This document shows positions 36,041-47,000 of a DNA stretch of 64,000 bases, piece after piece. A program made the translations under genes and the position numbers. The notes under the pieces are model-generated. The model saw only the letters and a list, made by a program, of their open reading frames with translations, had not been told where the DNA came from and did no database searches. Each line of letters opens with the position of its first letter. Position 1 is the stretch's first letter. This stretch comes from Pseudoalteromonas aurantia 208 (GTDB lineage: Bacteria > Pseudomonadota > Gammaproteobacteria > Enterobacterales > Alteromonadaceae): the NCBI RefSeq assembly GCF_014858725.1, contig NZ_AQGV01000012.1, forward strand, positions 1,364,001-1,428,000. Direction: 5' to 3'.

Positions 36041-36429
36041 TTTCTCCTCTAACTCGATTTCACCTACAAAGTTAGGTGAGTTCACCGGAATTTCTTTGTT
36101 TATTTAAACATACAATTTAGCACTTGGCCATGGCGAGCAAATTACGCCATGGCTTTTTAAAACGGCTACATTACTTCATTCCCTGCGTATTTCTTCAGAC
36201 CTACGGTATATCAAAAGATAAATAACGCAAGAATAAGTCGTTATTTATCTACCAAAATTAATATATGTCATGCTAAGGCTTTTTGGCTAAAGTAACCGCT
36301 AATTTCTGACTCCTTTATAAAATACCGACTATTTCAGGCCATTTTTTGACCTTATCATTTTTTACGTTAAAGTTAATAAGGTCAATGCTTTGGATCAGAG
36401 CGAATGCGCTATTTCTAGGAAATATGTAG
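36041..36429. other. Gene-free stretch with terminator and promoter of the GGDEF-EAL gene
   Basis: 390 bases without coding. It holds a weak hairpin (CACCTA/TAGGTG near 36061-36078), the strong terminator at 36127, and AT-rich sequence from 36200 on that should contain the promoter of the regulator gene at 36430. Confidence 0.5.
36127..36158 (+). terminator. Rho-independent terminator downstream of mfd-csiV-lipoprotein
   Basis: GCCATGGCG and CGCCATGGC form a 9-bp stem with a 9-base loop, followed by TTTTT. Confidence 0.88.
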
Positions 36430-37965
36430 ATGGATATTCTAATTATCGATGATGATTGTGTAGATAGAAAGATTATTAAAAAATCATTGAGTGCATCAAC
36501 CTCTAACGATCATCACATAGTGGAAGCAAGTTCTGTATTGCAAGGTATTAAAGCCATTAAAAACCGTAGCTTCGATGTCATCATCTTAGACTACCGTATG
36601 CCCGATGTTAATGGGCTAGAATTGCTTATCGAACTCCGTTCGAAACCCAACTTGGGTGACACAGCCATTATTATGGCGAGTGGCTCTGAAGAATCACACC
36701 TTTCACTGGCATGTATTGAAGCCGGCGCTCAAGATTTTATTTCAAAGCAAGACATCAACCGAGAAAGATTAGATAAAGCACTCCAGCAAGCTAAAACACG
36801 CTTTCAAATAGAACAAAAAAAGCATGCTAGCTACCTGCAAGTAAAAGAAATGGCAGAAAAAGATGCATTAACAGGGCTATCAAATCGTTATCATTTCGAC
36901 GAGATGATTTCTGGTTTAATCGCAAATAGCAAACGAAATAAGCAAAGTATCGCGTTGCTTAGTCTCGATTTAGACTGCTTCAAAATAATTAATGATACAT
37001 TAGGCCACAGCGCAGGAGACGCAATATTAAAAGAAGTCGTTAACCGTATCTCGTCATGCTTAAGAAGTAATGAGGGGTTTGCTCGAGTTGGTGGTGATGA
37101 GTTCGCCATCGTTATAGGAGGCATTCAATCCATATCAATTATCAGCGTTATCACAAATCGAATTTGTGATGTGTTTAAATCCCCATTTAAAGTAGAAAAC
37201 CATGAGGTGTATTGTGGCGTCAGTATTGGCGTTGCTTTATTTCCAACAGATGCGTGTAACGCTCAAGAGTTGATGAAATGTGCTGACATTGCAATGTATC
37301 GAGCAAAACAAAGCGAAGATAATAACATTTGTTATTTCAAGAGCGAATATCAACAAACGTTTCATAGGCGTTTTAGTATTCAAAATAGCATGAGCACACT
37401 CTTACATAGTTCTAGCTTCACGCTTGTATATCAGCCTGTTTTTTCTACTATCACATCAGAATTAACCAGTATAGAAGCGTTGATACGCTGGCCAAAATTC
37501 GAGACTATATACACTCCTGATGAATTTATACCGATTGCCGAAGAGTCAGGAATTATGGTTGAGCTCGGACAATGGATAATAAACACAGCGATAGCACAAT
37601 TATCAATATGGCACCATAAATTTAGCCAGAAGTTAGTACTCTCGATCAATATTTCCCCCTTACAACTTAGAGACGGTGAGTTTACTGAATTTCTTGTAAG
37701 TACCTGTCAAAAATCAGGTATTCATAATCAATATGTGACACTGGAAATTACTGAACCGACCCTTTTCAACAAAAATGAGATGATTACGCACACGTTAAAA
37801 CACCTCTGCGAACTTGGCTTCAACATAGCACTTGATGGTTTTGGATTAGGGCTTACTTCCATTAATCTCCCGAATTCAACATGCAAGTGCACCACTATAA
37901 ACTATCAAGTGAAAAGACTTCCTCAGGCGTCTGATAATCTAAAATCTTTCTTGGACGACTGTTAA
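36430..37965 (+). pseudogene. Response regulator with GGDEF and truncated EAL domain, cut by IS30 element
   Basis: 511 codons as read. A receiver domain covers 1-120 with the phosphoacceptor Asp54 (VIILDYRMPD). A GGDEF domain follows with intact RVGGDEFAIV near 219-228. An EAL domain starts near 330 with intact EALIRW. About 479 residues are native; the frame then enters the IS30 element at 37869 and reads about 32 foreign residues antisense to the transposase 3' end. Some 80-90 residues of the EAL domain are missing. The late EAL motif reads LDGFGLGLTS where DDFGTGYSS is usual, so phosphodiesterase activity may have been lost earlier. The GGDEF part could still make c-di-GMP. Confidence 0.85.
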
Positions 37966-38979
37966 TTTTGTTTACTACTTCTTGTAGTTCATTATCAGTT
38001 ATAGTCGAAAAATCTGTTTTTTTGGGGAAATATCGACGTATCAACCCATTTGTATTTTCATTTGTACCGCGCTGCCATGAACAGTAAGGATCGGCGAAGT
38101 AAATATCCATATTAAGCCTATTTTCAAGCTTATTAAAAAGTGAAAACTCTTTCCCATTATCAAGTGTAAGTGTCAGCCTCTTAGAAGTGGCTAACGTTAT
38201 AAACATTGAAATCGTTGCTTTATTGAAAAGCTCTGCTGTTTTATTTTCTATTTTTTGGGCCATTAGATATTTTGTTGCTCGATCCACATGAGTAATTATA
38301 TATCCAGAGCCTTTCTTTCCTTCAACAAGATCACCTTCCCAGTCGCCAATACGAGACCGTTTCTCAACGACATTAGGTCGTTCATGGATACTAACTCGGT
38401 TTTTTATCTTACCTCGTAAGTCCCCATATTTTCTTTGTTTTTTTCTCTTTTTGTGACGTTTTGGTAATGCTTTATAGAGCCCACCACCAACTTGATAGTC
38501 TTTAATAACCCATTGATAAATTGTCTCATGACTGACACATTCTCCCTTGTCATTTGGATGGTTTTTTTTAAGCCTTCCAGCTATGGCATCTGGTGACCAA
38601 CCTTCTTGCAGTTTATGTACAACATGCTGATAAAGCGTTTTATTAGCAAACTTTTTTGCGTGCCTTGGTTTCTTTCTACGTTCGGCTGCCAAGTCTTCTG
38701 CAGATTCATCGAAGTAAGTATAGTAAGGGGGTTTATTCCTCTTTACTTCTCGCATAATGGTAGTGTGGTGTCGGTTAAGTAAACGGCCGATTGAGCGGTA
38801 ACTTTCACCACTATTATGGCGATAATAGATTGCTTTTCGCTCAAAACTGTTAAGATGTTCATAAGACATTTCTCAGCTCCTAAAATGTATTTGGTCGCAC
38901 ATTTACATTAGCAGAAACTGAGAAGTGTCTTATTTCTATCTAGTTTTTATACGTGGTGCACTTAGAACTTGAATTCGGG
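37869..38979 (-). mobile_element. IS30-family insertion sequence
   Basis: Terminal inverted repeats of 27 bases with 5 unmatched central positions: both ends read CCCGAATTCAA, five variable bases, AAGTGCACCAC. The element is about 1.1 kb and carries one transposase gene. The left flank is EAL-domain coding sequence, and the right flank is a remnant of an IS200-like transposase gene, so no target duplication joins the flanks. This indicates a deletion or recombination after insertion. Confidence 0.85.
37895..38869 (-). CDS. IS30-family transposase
   Basis: 324 residues, complete. The N-terminal helix-turn-helix is SYRSIGRLLNRHHTTIMREVKRN. The DDE catalytic residues are in GDWEGDLVEG, LTLDNGKEF and GTNENTNGLIRRYFPK. 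The frame is intact, so the element may be active. It reads toward the interrupted regulator gene, and its last 70 bases overlap that gene's antisense extension. Confidence 0.93.
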   Translation of the reverse strand: MSYEHLNSFERKAIYYRHNSGESYRSIGRLLNRHHTTIMREVKRNKPPYYTYFDESAEDLAAERRKKPRHAKKFANKTLYQHVVHKLQEGWSPDAIAGRLKKNHPNDKGECVSHETIYQWVIKDYQVGGGLYKALPKRHKKRKKQRKYGDLRGKIKNRVSIHERPNVVEKRSRIGDWEGDLVEGKKGSGYIITHVDRATKYLMAQKIENKTAELFNKATISMFITLATSKRLTLTLDNGKEFSLFNKLENRLNMDIYFADPYCSWQRGTNENTNGLIRRYFPKKTDFSTITDNELQEVVNKINSRPRKILDYQTPEEVFSLDSL

Positions 38980-39069
38980 ATTTATGGTGGGTGTCTTGTT
39001 AAATTTTGAAATACAATGGTAATATTTGGTGTCAATTAAACTTACTTGTCTTTTGCGTGCTGTAGCCAT
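38962..39069 (-). pseudogene. IS200-like (REP-associated, Y1) transposase remnant 1
   Basis: A 35-residue frame opens [20 protein letters not shown], the typical N-terminus of Y1 transposases of the TnpA_REP group, then jumps after ISKF to NKTPTIN and runs into the IS30 end. The catalytic HUH and Tyr parts are absent. Codons match copy 2 but with a larger deletion. Confidence 0.7.
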
Positions 39070-39340
39070 GAGGAACCTGCCTACCTTTTAAGCTGAACCT
39101 AAAAGATAGACAATGAATGAAAAACAGTCAATTTATGGTGGGTGTCTTGTTAAATTTCTCTTCACCACACAAATACGCACGGCGAACACACCGTGAAATA
39201 CAATGATAATATTTGGTATCAGTCAAACTCACTTGTCTTTTGCGTGCTGTGGCCATCGAGGAACCTGCCTATCTTTTAAGCTGAATTTAAAAGATAGGCA
39301 ATGAATGAAGAACAATCAATTTTGAATGGGTGTCAGTTAA
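38980..39340. repeat. Direct repeats of internally deleted transposon remnants
   Basis: Units start at about 38980, 39131 and 39319, each opening near TGGTGGGTGTCTTGTTAAA or a close variant, with the first two containing the start region of a Y1 transposase gene and the third only the edge. Each of the first two contains AGATAG(A/G)CAATGAATGA near its end. Unit lengths are about 150 and 190 bases. They differ mainly by an internal deletion of about 35 bases in the first. Confidence 0.7.
39128..39256 (-). pseudogene. IS200-like (REP-associated, Y1) transposase remnant 2
   Basis: A 42-residue frame opens as in copy 1 and continues [14 protein letters not shown], more of the same family, before joining NKTPTIN and a stop. 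The joint to the same tail in both copies suggests that they are related internal-deletion derivatives of one element. Confidence 0.72.
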
Positions 39341-39454
39341 AATTTGTGCTCATTGCTCCAAAATTTCGCGGCTAAAGCGTGACAAGCTATACTTAAGCGA
39401 GACAAAGGCAGTAATAGAAAATTCAGCATCTTATGTATGCTGAATCAGCATGTC

Positions 39455-40402
39455 ATGGCACGACCCAAAAAAGCGCTATCTAAGAAACTTCAGGCAATAT
39501 CCACAATGTGTGCCATCTCATGTGAAATGCACATGCCTTTGTCTGGCTACGCCTTTGAGAAATACTTTGAACCTGAGAATTTTAAAGAGAGCAAAAGAAC
39601 AGGAAAAACATACCGTTCTGACAAATATGATCGCTTTATCAAAAACGGGGTTTCCCCAACAGGAAAGTCATTATCGCGGATAAAAGAAAAGTGCCCTCAT
39701 GCTTACCAACATTACTGCTCACCTTTTTGGCTAGCAATTGAAGAAAAGCAGCGCACTCAAAACCAATGGCAAGAATTCTACTTACAGCTTGACGAGTCTG
39801 TTAAAAGCTTAGTATTTGAGTTTTTATGGCATGGAAAGATCCTTGATGGCCGTGTCAAACAGGAAAACATGCCACTAATCAAACTAATACGAATAGGTAA
39901 TGATCATGCAATTGCAGCCCTCATTGGTCTACTTCTTCAACAATGTAATCAAGATGCATGCGCTTTCGAATATATTGAAACACAGCTTTACAATGTAATA
40001 TTTAACTTCCTCTCTTATTTTTTCCCATACAACATACAACTAACGATTTACGCATACTTATACAACCAAATCCTCAATAAACCCCAAGAGCGAATTAGGG
40101 AGTCCCCTTGGCCAGATAACCTTGAAGACGTCGCTTATATGCTCCAAATTGAGAACAAAAATTTATTGCTGGCTGAAGATCTTGGTCTGGTTTGGTCATG
40201 TGAACAAGGCAGAGAGTTTTACTTTTGGAAAATGATGGGAGACAGGCGCGAAATTGTGAAAGAAATGTCTCTTGCCCATCGACACGGGCAATGGAAGCTA
40301 ACTGATCACCCCAAAGGCTTAAAATGGCTTATTAAAAAACTGAATACAACAAGACCCAAAAGCGAAAAACTAAGCACTGAGTATGTTTATCGGTACGGAT
40401 AA
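39455..40402 (+). CDS. Unknown protein (315 aa) next to mobile-element remnants
   Basis: 315 residues from the ATG at 39455 (MARPKKALSKKLQ); an ATG 18 bases earlier is the alternative, and neither has a clear ribosome-binding site. The protein is basic at the start, with GYAFEKYFEPENFKESKRTG and a region rich in Trp and aromatic residues (FWLAIEEKQRTQNQWQEFYL). A hydrophobic patch near 185-210 may be a buried helix. No known domain was recognised. A small hairpin overlaps the start region. The location beside IS30 and Y1 remnants suggests horizontal origin. Confidence 0.6.
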   Translation: MARPKKALSKKLQAISTMCAISCEMHMPLSGYAFEKYFEPENFKESKRTGKTYRSDKYDRFIKNGVSPTGKSLSRIKEKCPHAYQHYCSPFWLAIEEKQRTQNQWQEFYLQLDESVKSLVFEFLWHGKILDGRVKQENMPLIKLIRIGNDHAIAALIGLLLQQCNQDACAFEYIETQLYNVIFNFLSYFFPYNIQLTIYAYLYNQILNKPQERIRESPWPDNLEDVAYMLQIENKNLLLAEDLGLVWSCEQGREFYFWKMMGDRREIVKEMSLAHRHGQWKLTDHPKGLKWLIKKLNTTRPKSEKLSTEYVYRYG

Positions 40403-40643
40403 TTTATAACCATGGATGCTAATTTTGATCGGATCTATGCAATCGCAAATTGGATCAACTGCCAATTTCAATGGATTCTACAATTGCAAATTCCATTGCA
40501 TTTAGGCAGCCATTCCAAAATTCATTTGCACCCGATCCAATCTAAATCGGCATCTATTCCGACAAAACTAGCAAGGCTAGATTTGGCTCATTAGATGCCG
40601 CCAGATAAACAATTTGAATGGCTGTCCATTTAGTTACATTTAG
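40403..40643. other. Gene-free stretch before the immunity-like gene
   Basis: 240 bases with a 60-codon frame that looks random. Degenerate words such as GGATC and CAATTGCAAATT recur without order. I see no terminator with a T run for either flanking gene. Confidence 0.4.
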
Positions 40644-41096
40644 TTAGTACAAGACGTACTGTGAAGTACCTCCATTGGATAAATTGATTGTAATTTCATT
40701 CTCACATACCTGAAAGTCTTCATAAGTGTCGTCCAAGTTAACAGTATCTAATAGAACACCATTCTGCATACTAATTATTATCAACTGCATCTCTGAAAAA
40801 ACAACAAGCTTATCAAATAGTTGAATATATTCACAATAAAAGTAGTCTAGTTCAAACACCTTGTGCGAATCATTATTAATAAGTATACAATTTTGATCAA
40901 TACCAATGAATAAATATGAGTTACTAAGCTCAGAGATTTCAGGAGTTATTAAATCACTTGACCATGAAAACTTATAATCTACTCCATTTAGTTTTAATAC
41001 AGCAAACCTTCGAGAGATCTCGCTTTGAATAAGTAACTCTTGCGCGGGGTAGTCATCATATTGACTCTTACTTAAATAACTGATACTAAACATCAT
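40644..41096 (-). CDS. Candidate immunity protein for the Rhs-type toxin
   Basis: 150 residues. The ATG at 41096 overlaps the Rhs stop (TAATG), which couples translation, the usual way for polymorphic toxin and immunity pairs. The protein is small, acidic, soluble and strand-rich (SNSYLFIGIDQNCILINNDS, then LLDTVNLDDTYEDFQV), without signal peptide, so it stays in the cytoplasm. The repeated strand pattern recalls immunity proteins built from beta-propeller-like blades. The sequence family is not recognised; the role is inferred from position. Confidence 0.7.
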   Translation of the reverse strand: MMFSISYLSKSQYDDYPAQELLIQSEISRRFAVLKLNGVDYKFSWSSDLITPEISELSNSYLFIGIDQNCILINNDSHKVFELDYFYCEYIQLFDKLVVFSEMQLIIISMQNGVLLDTVNLDDTYEDFQVCENEITINLSNGGTSQYVLY

Positions 41097-44000
41097 TAAT
41101 TATAAACCTTTGGGATTATCGTTGATACATTCGGTTTACTACTAAAGTTCCCACCTTTGTAAAAAAAGCTTGTTTGGATAGCACCTCTATTTCCAATTTT
41201 TAACTCTTTCATAATACTGACCCCGTGCTCAGTTTGCTGGCGCTTAATAAACTTCCCTTGAGAAAACGTTTTGGCGAATACTTTGTAAAGCTGCGCTTCT
41301 GTTTCAATACCAAGCGTTGTAAGATCTTTCAGATTTTGAGCAGACCTGACAATATTAGACTGTTTTCCTGTTGTCACTCTACCGAAGAAGTAATTGTATT
41401 TATTAGGGTCAATATTGAAGTTTCCAGAACGACTCCAACTTTGCCTCAACATAGTTGTGCTTGGGCTTACACTAAACATCCTGATCAACGGCGATCCCAT
41501 AAACCCAGGTGCTGTAATTGAGCTCGCTAAAAGCGATTTATCCCACCAACGGCCTTCAGGGCCGAAAAGCCCATCATAAACAGATTTGATATCCCCATAG
41601 TTCCCTAACTGTGTCGCTTCAGCCGAATTAACCCAGCTATGAATGTCAAACCCTCCACAGCTTTGTACTCCAGCTTGACATTTCTGAACAGCTAACCAAT
41701 CCACATTACCTTTTTGTTTGCTGCCCCCTTCTTTCGCCTTTTCACCTTGTCCGCCCAAGTCATTGATTGACTTCGTAGTGTTAACACTCGCATTCTGTTG
41801 CTGCGTGCCATTTGATTTTTGCGCCCAACCCGCAGCCAAAGATGCGTCAGCGTATGCAGCCGCTTTTTCTCCACCAGATGGTTCTATATTACCCATGGTA
41901 ACAGTACAGCCTACTGCATTTTTTCCTTTAATACTCGTCCCGGTAGAACAATACCCACTCGGATCCGTCCCCGCCAGCGGGTTATTCATAATATACGAAT
42001 AAGGATTTATCGACTGGCTATTCCCCGGTGCTTGAATAACCGGATCCACACTCATAAACCGCCCGAGGTTATAATCGTACACCCGACCGTTCATATGAAT
42101 AAGCTGTTGCTCATCTAAATGCTCGTGGTCAGTAAAGCCGCGCATCGTGGTCGCCGTGTCCATATCATCTAACATGGCTGGCAGTTTTTGCTGACCGCTG
42201 GCTTCTTTTGGCTTACCAAATGGGTCGAAGTTACGCTCTGCTAACACGTTACCATTTTTATCGGTAAACAGTCGTGCGCTGCCGAGGCGGTCTCGGTGGG
42301 TGTAACGAATGGTGGCACTTTCCCCTTCACCTTGGCTTACAACTGCCACATCACCAATATAGGCGCGCCAGGTGGTTTTGCCATTTTTAACGTCTTCTTC
42401 ATATGCGCCGGCGTAATACATGTGTGTTTCACCTGCGGTGCCTTTGCCTCTGATTTGCCTATAGCGCATGTGGTCTGGGCCATACATAAACTCGGTCGTA
42501 ACCCCATGCTTGGTAATGCTGACAGGTTTATCTAACGCGTTATACGTGGCAGAGCTCAAGCCATCGCCTTTTATCATATTACCGCGAGCATCGTAGCTAA
42601 AACCAACCCAAGCACCATTTTTCTTAACTTGCTTAACTGCATTGCTGCCGCCACCACTGAACCCAGCTAACGACGTATCGTACTTATACTCTGACGCATA
42701 GTCTGTTTTTTTGGTTAAGTTACCCAGTGCATCATAGCCATAACTAATGGTCTCTATACCATTGACTGAGTTACTTGTGAGGCGATGTAAGCCATCATAC
42801 ACGTAGCTTTCACTAAACGTATGTTGATTGCCAATACTGCCCGTGCTCACTGTCATGGCGTTTAAGTTACCAAAACCATCGTAACCGGTGTACTGAAGCG
42901 ACATCAATTGGTCGTTGCCGTCTTTGGTGGTCACACTGGTCATTTGACCATTGACGGTACTGTATAAGGTGGTTTGCGCTAACCCATTCCCCAAAGCATG
43001 TTGGGTAATGTTGCCCAATATGTCGCGGTTGCTCACTGTTTGATATACATAGTCACTGGCCGCATTTTTTATCGACTCTTGGTAACCTAGGTTGTTATAG
43101 GTGTACTCCAGCGTGAGGTTATTCGGATAACGTACTCCTTTTACTCGACCATAATTACCATCGTAAAAGGTGGTATTGGTATAGCTTTTGCCATCGCCTG
43201 ATACGGTGTGAGTGGTTGGGCGGCCAAAGCTGTCAAACCCATAGCTATGTGATACGCCATTGCCTGATGAGCTGGTCATTTGACCATAGCCGTTACCTGC
43301 ATCAAAGCCATAGCTTAAATCACTTTCACCGGTTGCGGTGCGCTTGGTTACTCGGCCTAATGTGTCAACTAAATAAGTCAACGACTGAACACCATTTCGC
43401 GCATCTATTTGCAATTCACCAAAGCCATTGTAAGCGAATGTACTTGTGCCCTGATTTGGGTCTTCCACCTTCACTTTATGACCTAACGCATTGTAATACG
43501 CCTTGATTTGATTTTTACCCGCATCTTGAATAACCGCAGGTAACCCTTGGCTGTTATAGCCATAGTAAGTGTGATTATCCAGCGCATCTTTGGTTGCAAC
43601 CAATTGCTTTAAGCTATTGTAGGTACGCGACATTTGACCAAGCGATAGACCAAGGCAGTTTTCAGTCACATCAATGGTGGTGTCTAAGCCTGAATAACCG
43701 TAAGTCACGGTCATTGTACCTGTAGTGGTGCTGGTACATTGTTGTGCCACCGTTTTGGTCGTCGGGCGGCCCAGTACGTCAAAACCTGAATAACGGGTGC
43801 CTACCGCTGAGCCATTTGCTTTATACGGCATCGACTCAAAAGTAGTACGCCCTAAGCCATCATATGTCGTATCTTGATATGCCCACGTACCATCAAAGCT
43901 TTGTGTGGCAACACGCAGCGTTCGACCCAGTTTATCTTGATATATTCGCGACTCTGGTGTTCCCGCACTGAGCTGCTTTATCATCATAACCGTTTTGGCT

Positions 44001-47000
44001 GGGGCGTGTGTATCGCCCACCACTGATTGTATTGCGGTATACTGGATCGGTGCACCATCGACTTTGCTGCTATACGGACGATTTAGATTGTCGTACTGAA
44101 TGGTACTCGTTACCCACGCGCTGGCGCCAACTTGTTGCATCTTTAACGTTGGTAAGCCTGTTGCAGGGTTCACTTGCGTAAACACTTGATGACCTTTGGC
44201 ATTGGTGACGGTCAGTGGGAAGTACCCATCGGTTGCATTTGCTTTACCATCTTTAGAGTATGTCATTGTCACTGGGCGTGTTTGTGCCACCCACTTACCG
44301 GCACTATTGCGTACATTTGCCGTTTTGTTCACACTGGTCGGTAAACCATAGATATTAAATACCGTGGTGGTGGTCGAACCTTCACCTGATTTAGCCGTTC
44401 CTTCTAATCCTTCTACCTTGACTGTAGTTGGTTTACGGTTAGTGGCATACTCTGTAAACGTGGTTTTTATGGTGCTGGCTTTATCTAAGGTGGCATCTAC
44501 ACCGGGGTCACTTGTATGCCTACTAGTAACTGCGGCCTTCGTTACCGACACGCTGTCTACTATATTAGGCCACCACACACCATTATAACTACAGCCTATA
44601 TACGCTGAAAAAGTTGTGTTTGTGGTTGTTTTATATGTCCCCCAGCTATCTTGGACGGTATTGGTTGAGTTGGTTACATTACCACATGCGTCAATATCAA
44701 CTGCGCTATAGTCTGTACGTGTAACTTCTGATTTATCATCAATGTCGTTCTGTACTTGTAGTTTTGACTGCAAATAAACATGCTTCACGCCATCAATAGT
44801 ATGACTGCTATTAACCTGCCAAGTTGATTGTGCAAAGCTGATGGCGCTTGTTTCATTTGTGAGTGTATCTAACTGACCTGCGGTGCGCGCGCTAAAATCA
44901 TCAGGCAGGAAGCTTGCTTGGCGGAATACCTTGCCATGCATAGGAAAAACTTGTTTAAAGTCTGATTGAGACACCACACCCAACGTGCGGTTTTGCTCTA
45001 TGATGCGCTCAAAGCCCATAAAGCCTCGACCTTGGGCATTATACACCGCCCCTCGGTACGCATAATCTGTATATTGTTTACCGCCAATACCATCATCTTG
45101 GCTAAACGTGGTAACCACATACATGCTTGAGGCAAAGTTCTGGTGCCCTTTGACGTAGTTCGTGCCTTTTTCATACAGCTTTTTAGCACCCGCTATTTTG
45201 GTATCAAGCCCTGATGAAAGTGGGCGATATGCCCAACCACTTTGATGGCCAACCCCATTGGTGACCGAGGTCAGCATATCAGATGGGGCATAATCACTGC
45301 CCGTTTCGCCAGACCCTGAGCCATAGTTACGGCTTACATTGACTTTGCCTTGTGCAAAACCACTCGGTGGTGCAGTACTGAAATTACATCCCAATGACCC
45401 AGATGAATCACAGCGGTAACCATAGTTGAAAATCATATCAACTAACCCATCACCTTGCCCATCAACCAACATACTGTGGTTACGTGAACCATAAAACCCC
45501 GTAGTGTGGGCACTAAATGCCCCATTACTCAAACGAATGGCTTTATATTGATAAATACTGCGGTCGTAGCGCGTATCTAGTGTCTTAACATAGGCGAAAT
45601 TACCGGCGCCTATTTTCTCAAGTGCGTTATCAAATTGATCTCCACAAACTTCACCTTTAGTGAAACCACTGTCTATTGTTGCTTCAATACAGTGGCTTAC
45701 TGTAACCGTAGCGGGGTATAATATTTCCTCTTTACCATCATTATCAATGTCGCCAATTTGTAAGGCGTTCGCGTATTTTGGTTCATAAGCCGCGTCCCTA
45801 ACCTCATCATCTGAACCATAGAATTCCTTATATATAACTTCCCGCATTGGCATATTAAGCTCAGTATCATGAAAGTCGGAAAACGTCCCGCCCTGATTAT
45901 ATCTTACATACAAACGCGTTTTATTCGTACTGCGATTATTGGGAGATTTCCACCCTAGCCAATCCTGTAGCCCGTCACCGTTCACGTCGGCAAAGAAGTA
46001 AAAGCGGGTATACTGCGTAGAACCACCATCGCTACCATAGCTACCACTATCAGGTAACCCCGTTCCACGCTGTAAGCTCACGGTATTCTCACTGGCATGG
46101 GTAAAATAAAGGGCATTGATGGGCGCTTGTCCGACTACAGCTTGGTCCCTGCGTCGGTCCCAGCCATCCGTTACATAAAAGTCAGCTAACCCATTCCCAT
46201 CTAAATCCCCCATAGGCACAATATTGTACATCGTGGTATGTGGCATTTCGGGGATATTTTTATCTAACGTCATGAGCACTGACTGATTTGCTGCAGTATA
46301 AGGCGCAGTAATATTGCCACTGTGATAATAAATTAGCACTTGATCTGCATGAGTAGAAACAAACTTGTTCAAAATAAGGACATCGGGATAGCTATCACCA
46401 TTGTAATCTTGAACCGCAAGTATATTCGCTAACGCTTCTACTTGAATATCCGTGGTCCCAGCTTTAACACTGCCATCTTTATTATTAAGGGTATACTGTA
46501 AGTTTCTGCCTGTGCCAGATAGAACCAAGTCAAGTTGATCAGAGTAACCGTCTAAATTGAGGTCTGCGGTTTTTTGATGACAATTTTGTACCGCCCCGCC
46601 ATCATAAACACACGAATTGGTTGGGTGCGTGTTGTTAACACTGACGCCTTCTGCATTAATATATTTACCCGGCCAGTCGCGCGCGCCATCTCCATTACGG
46701 TCAGCAACTGGTGCGTTTTGGGTAATGGTTGTTAATGTTTGAATGTCTAAATGTTCATTCTTAACCGTCATCGCAGTGTCTTGCCATGTGAACGACGTTG
46801 CTGGTAAACACGTTGTATTTGCGCATAGTTGTACAGATTCTATTAGCTCACGCGACGTTGCGGCACTGGTTTTATAGGTCAATGTCAGGCTATTTATTTC
46901 TGAGGTATTATTATACGTTACAATTCGCTTTAGCCGCTGTGTTGACTCGTAATACCCTCCAGCCATATACCCTGAACGGGACGCATTTTTACCTTCGTAT

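Noticed and set aside
38980..39340. Direct repeats considered as a CRISPR array
   Set aside because: Units are 150-190 bases long, unequal, few in number, and contain transposase coding. There are no short repeats with unique spacers and no cas genes.
40412..40594. 60-codon frame starting MDANFDRIYAIANW
   Set aside because: Although it starts with ATG, its composition looks random, no ribosome-binding site precedes it, and it ends without relation to neighbours. I left the stretch as gene-free.
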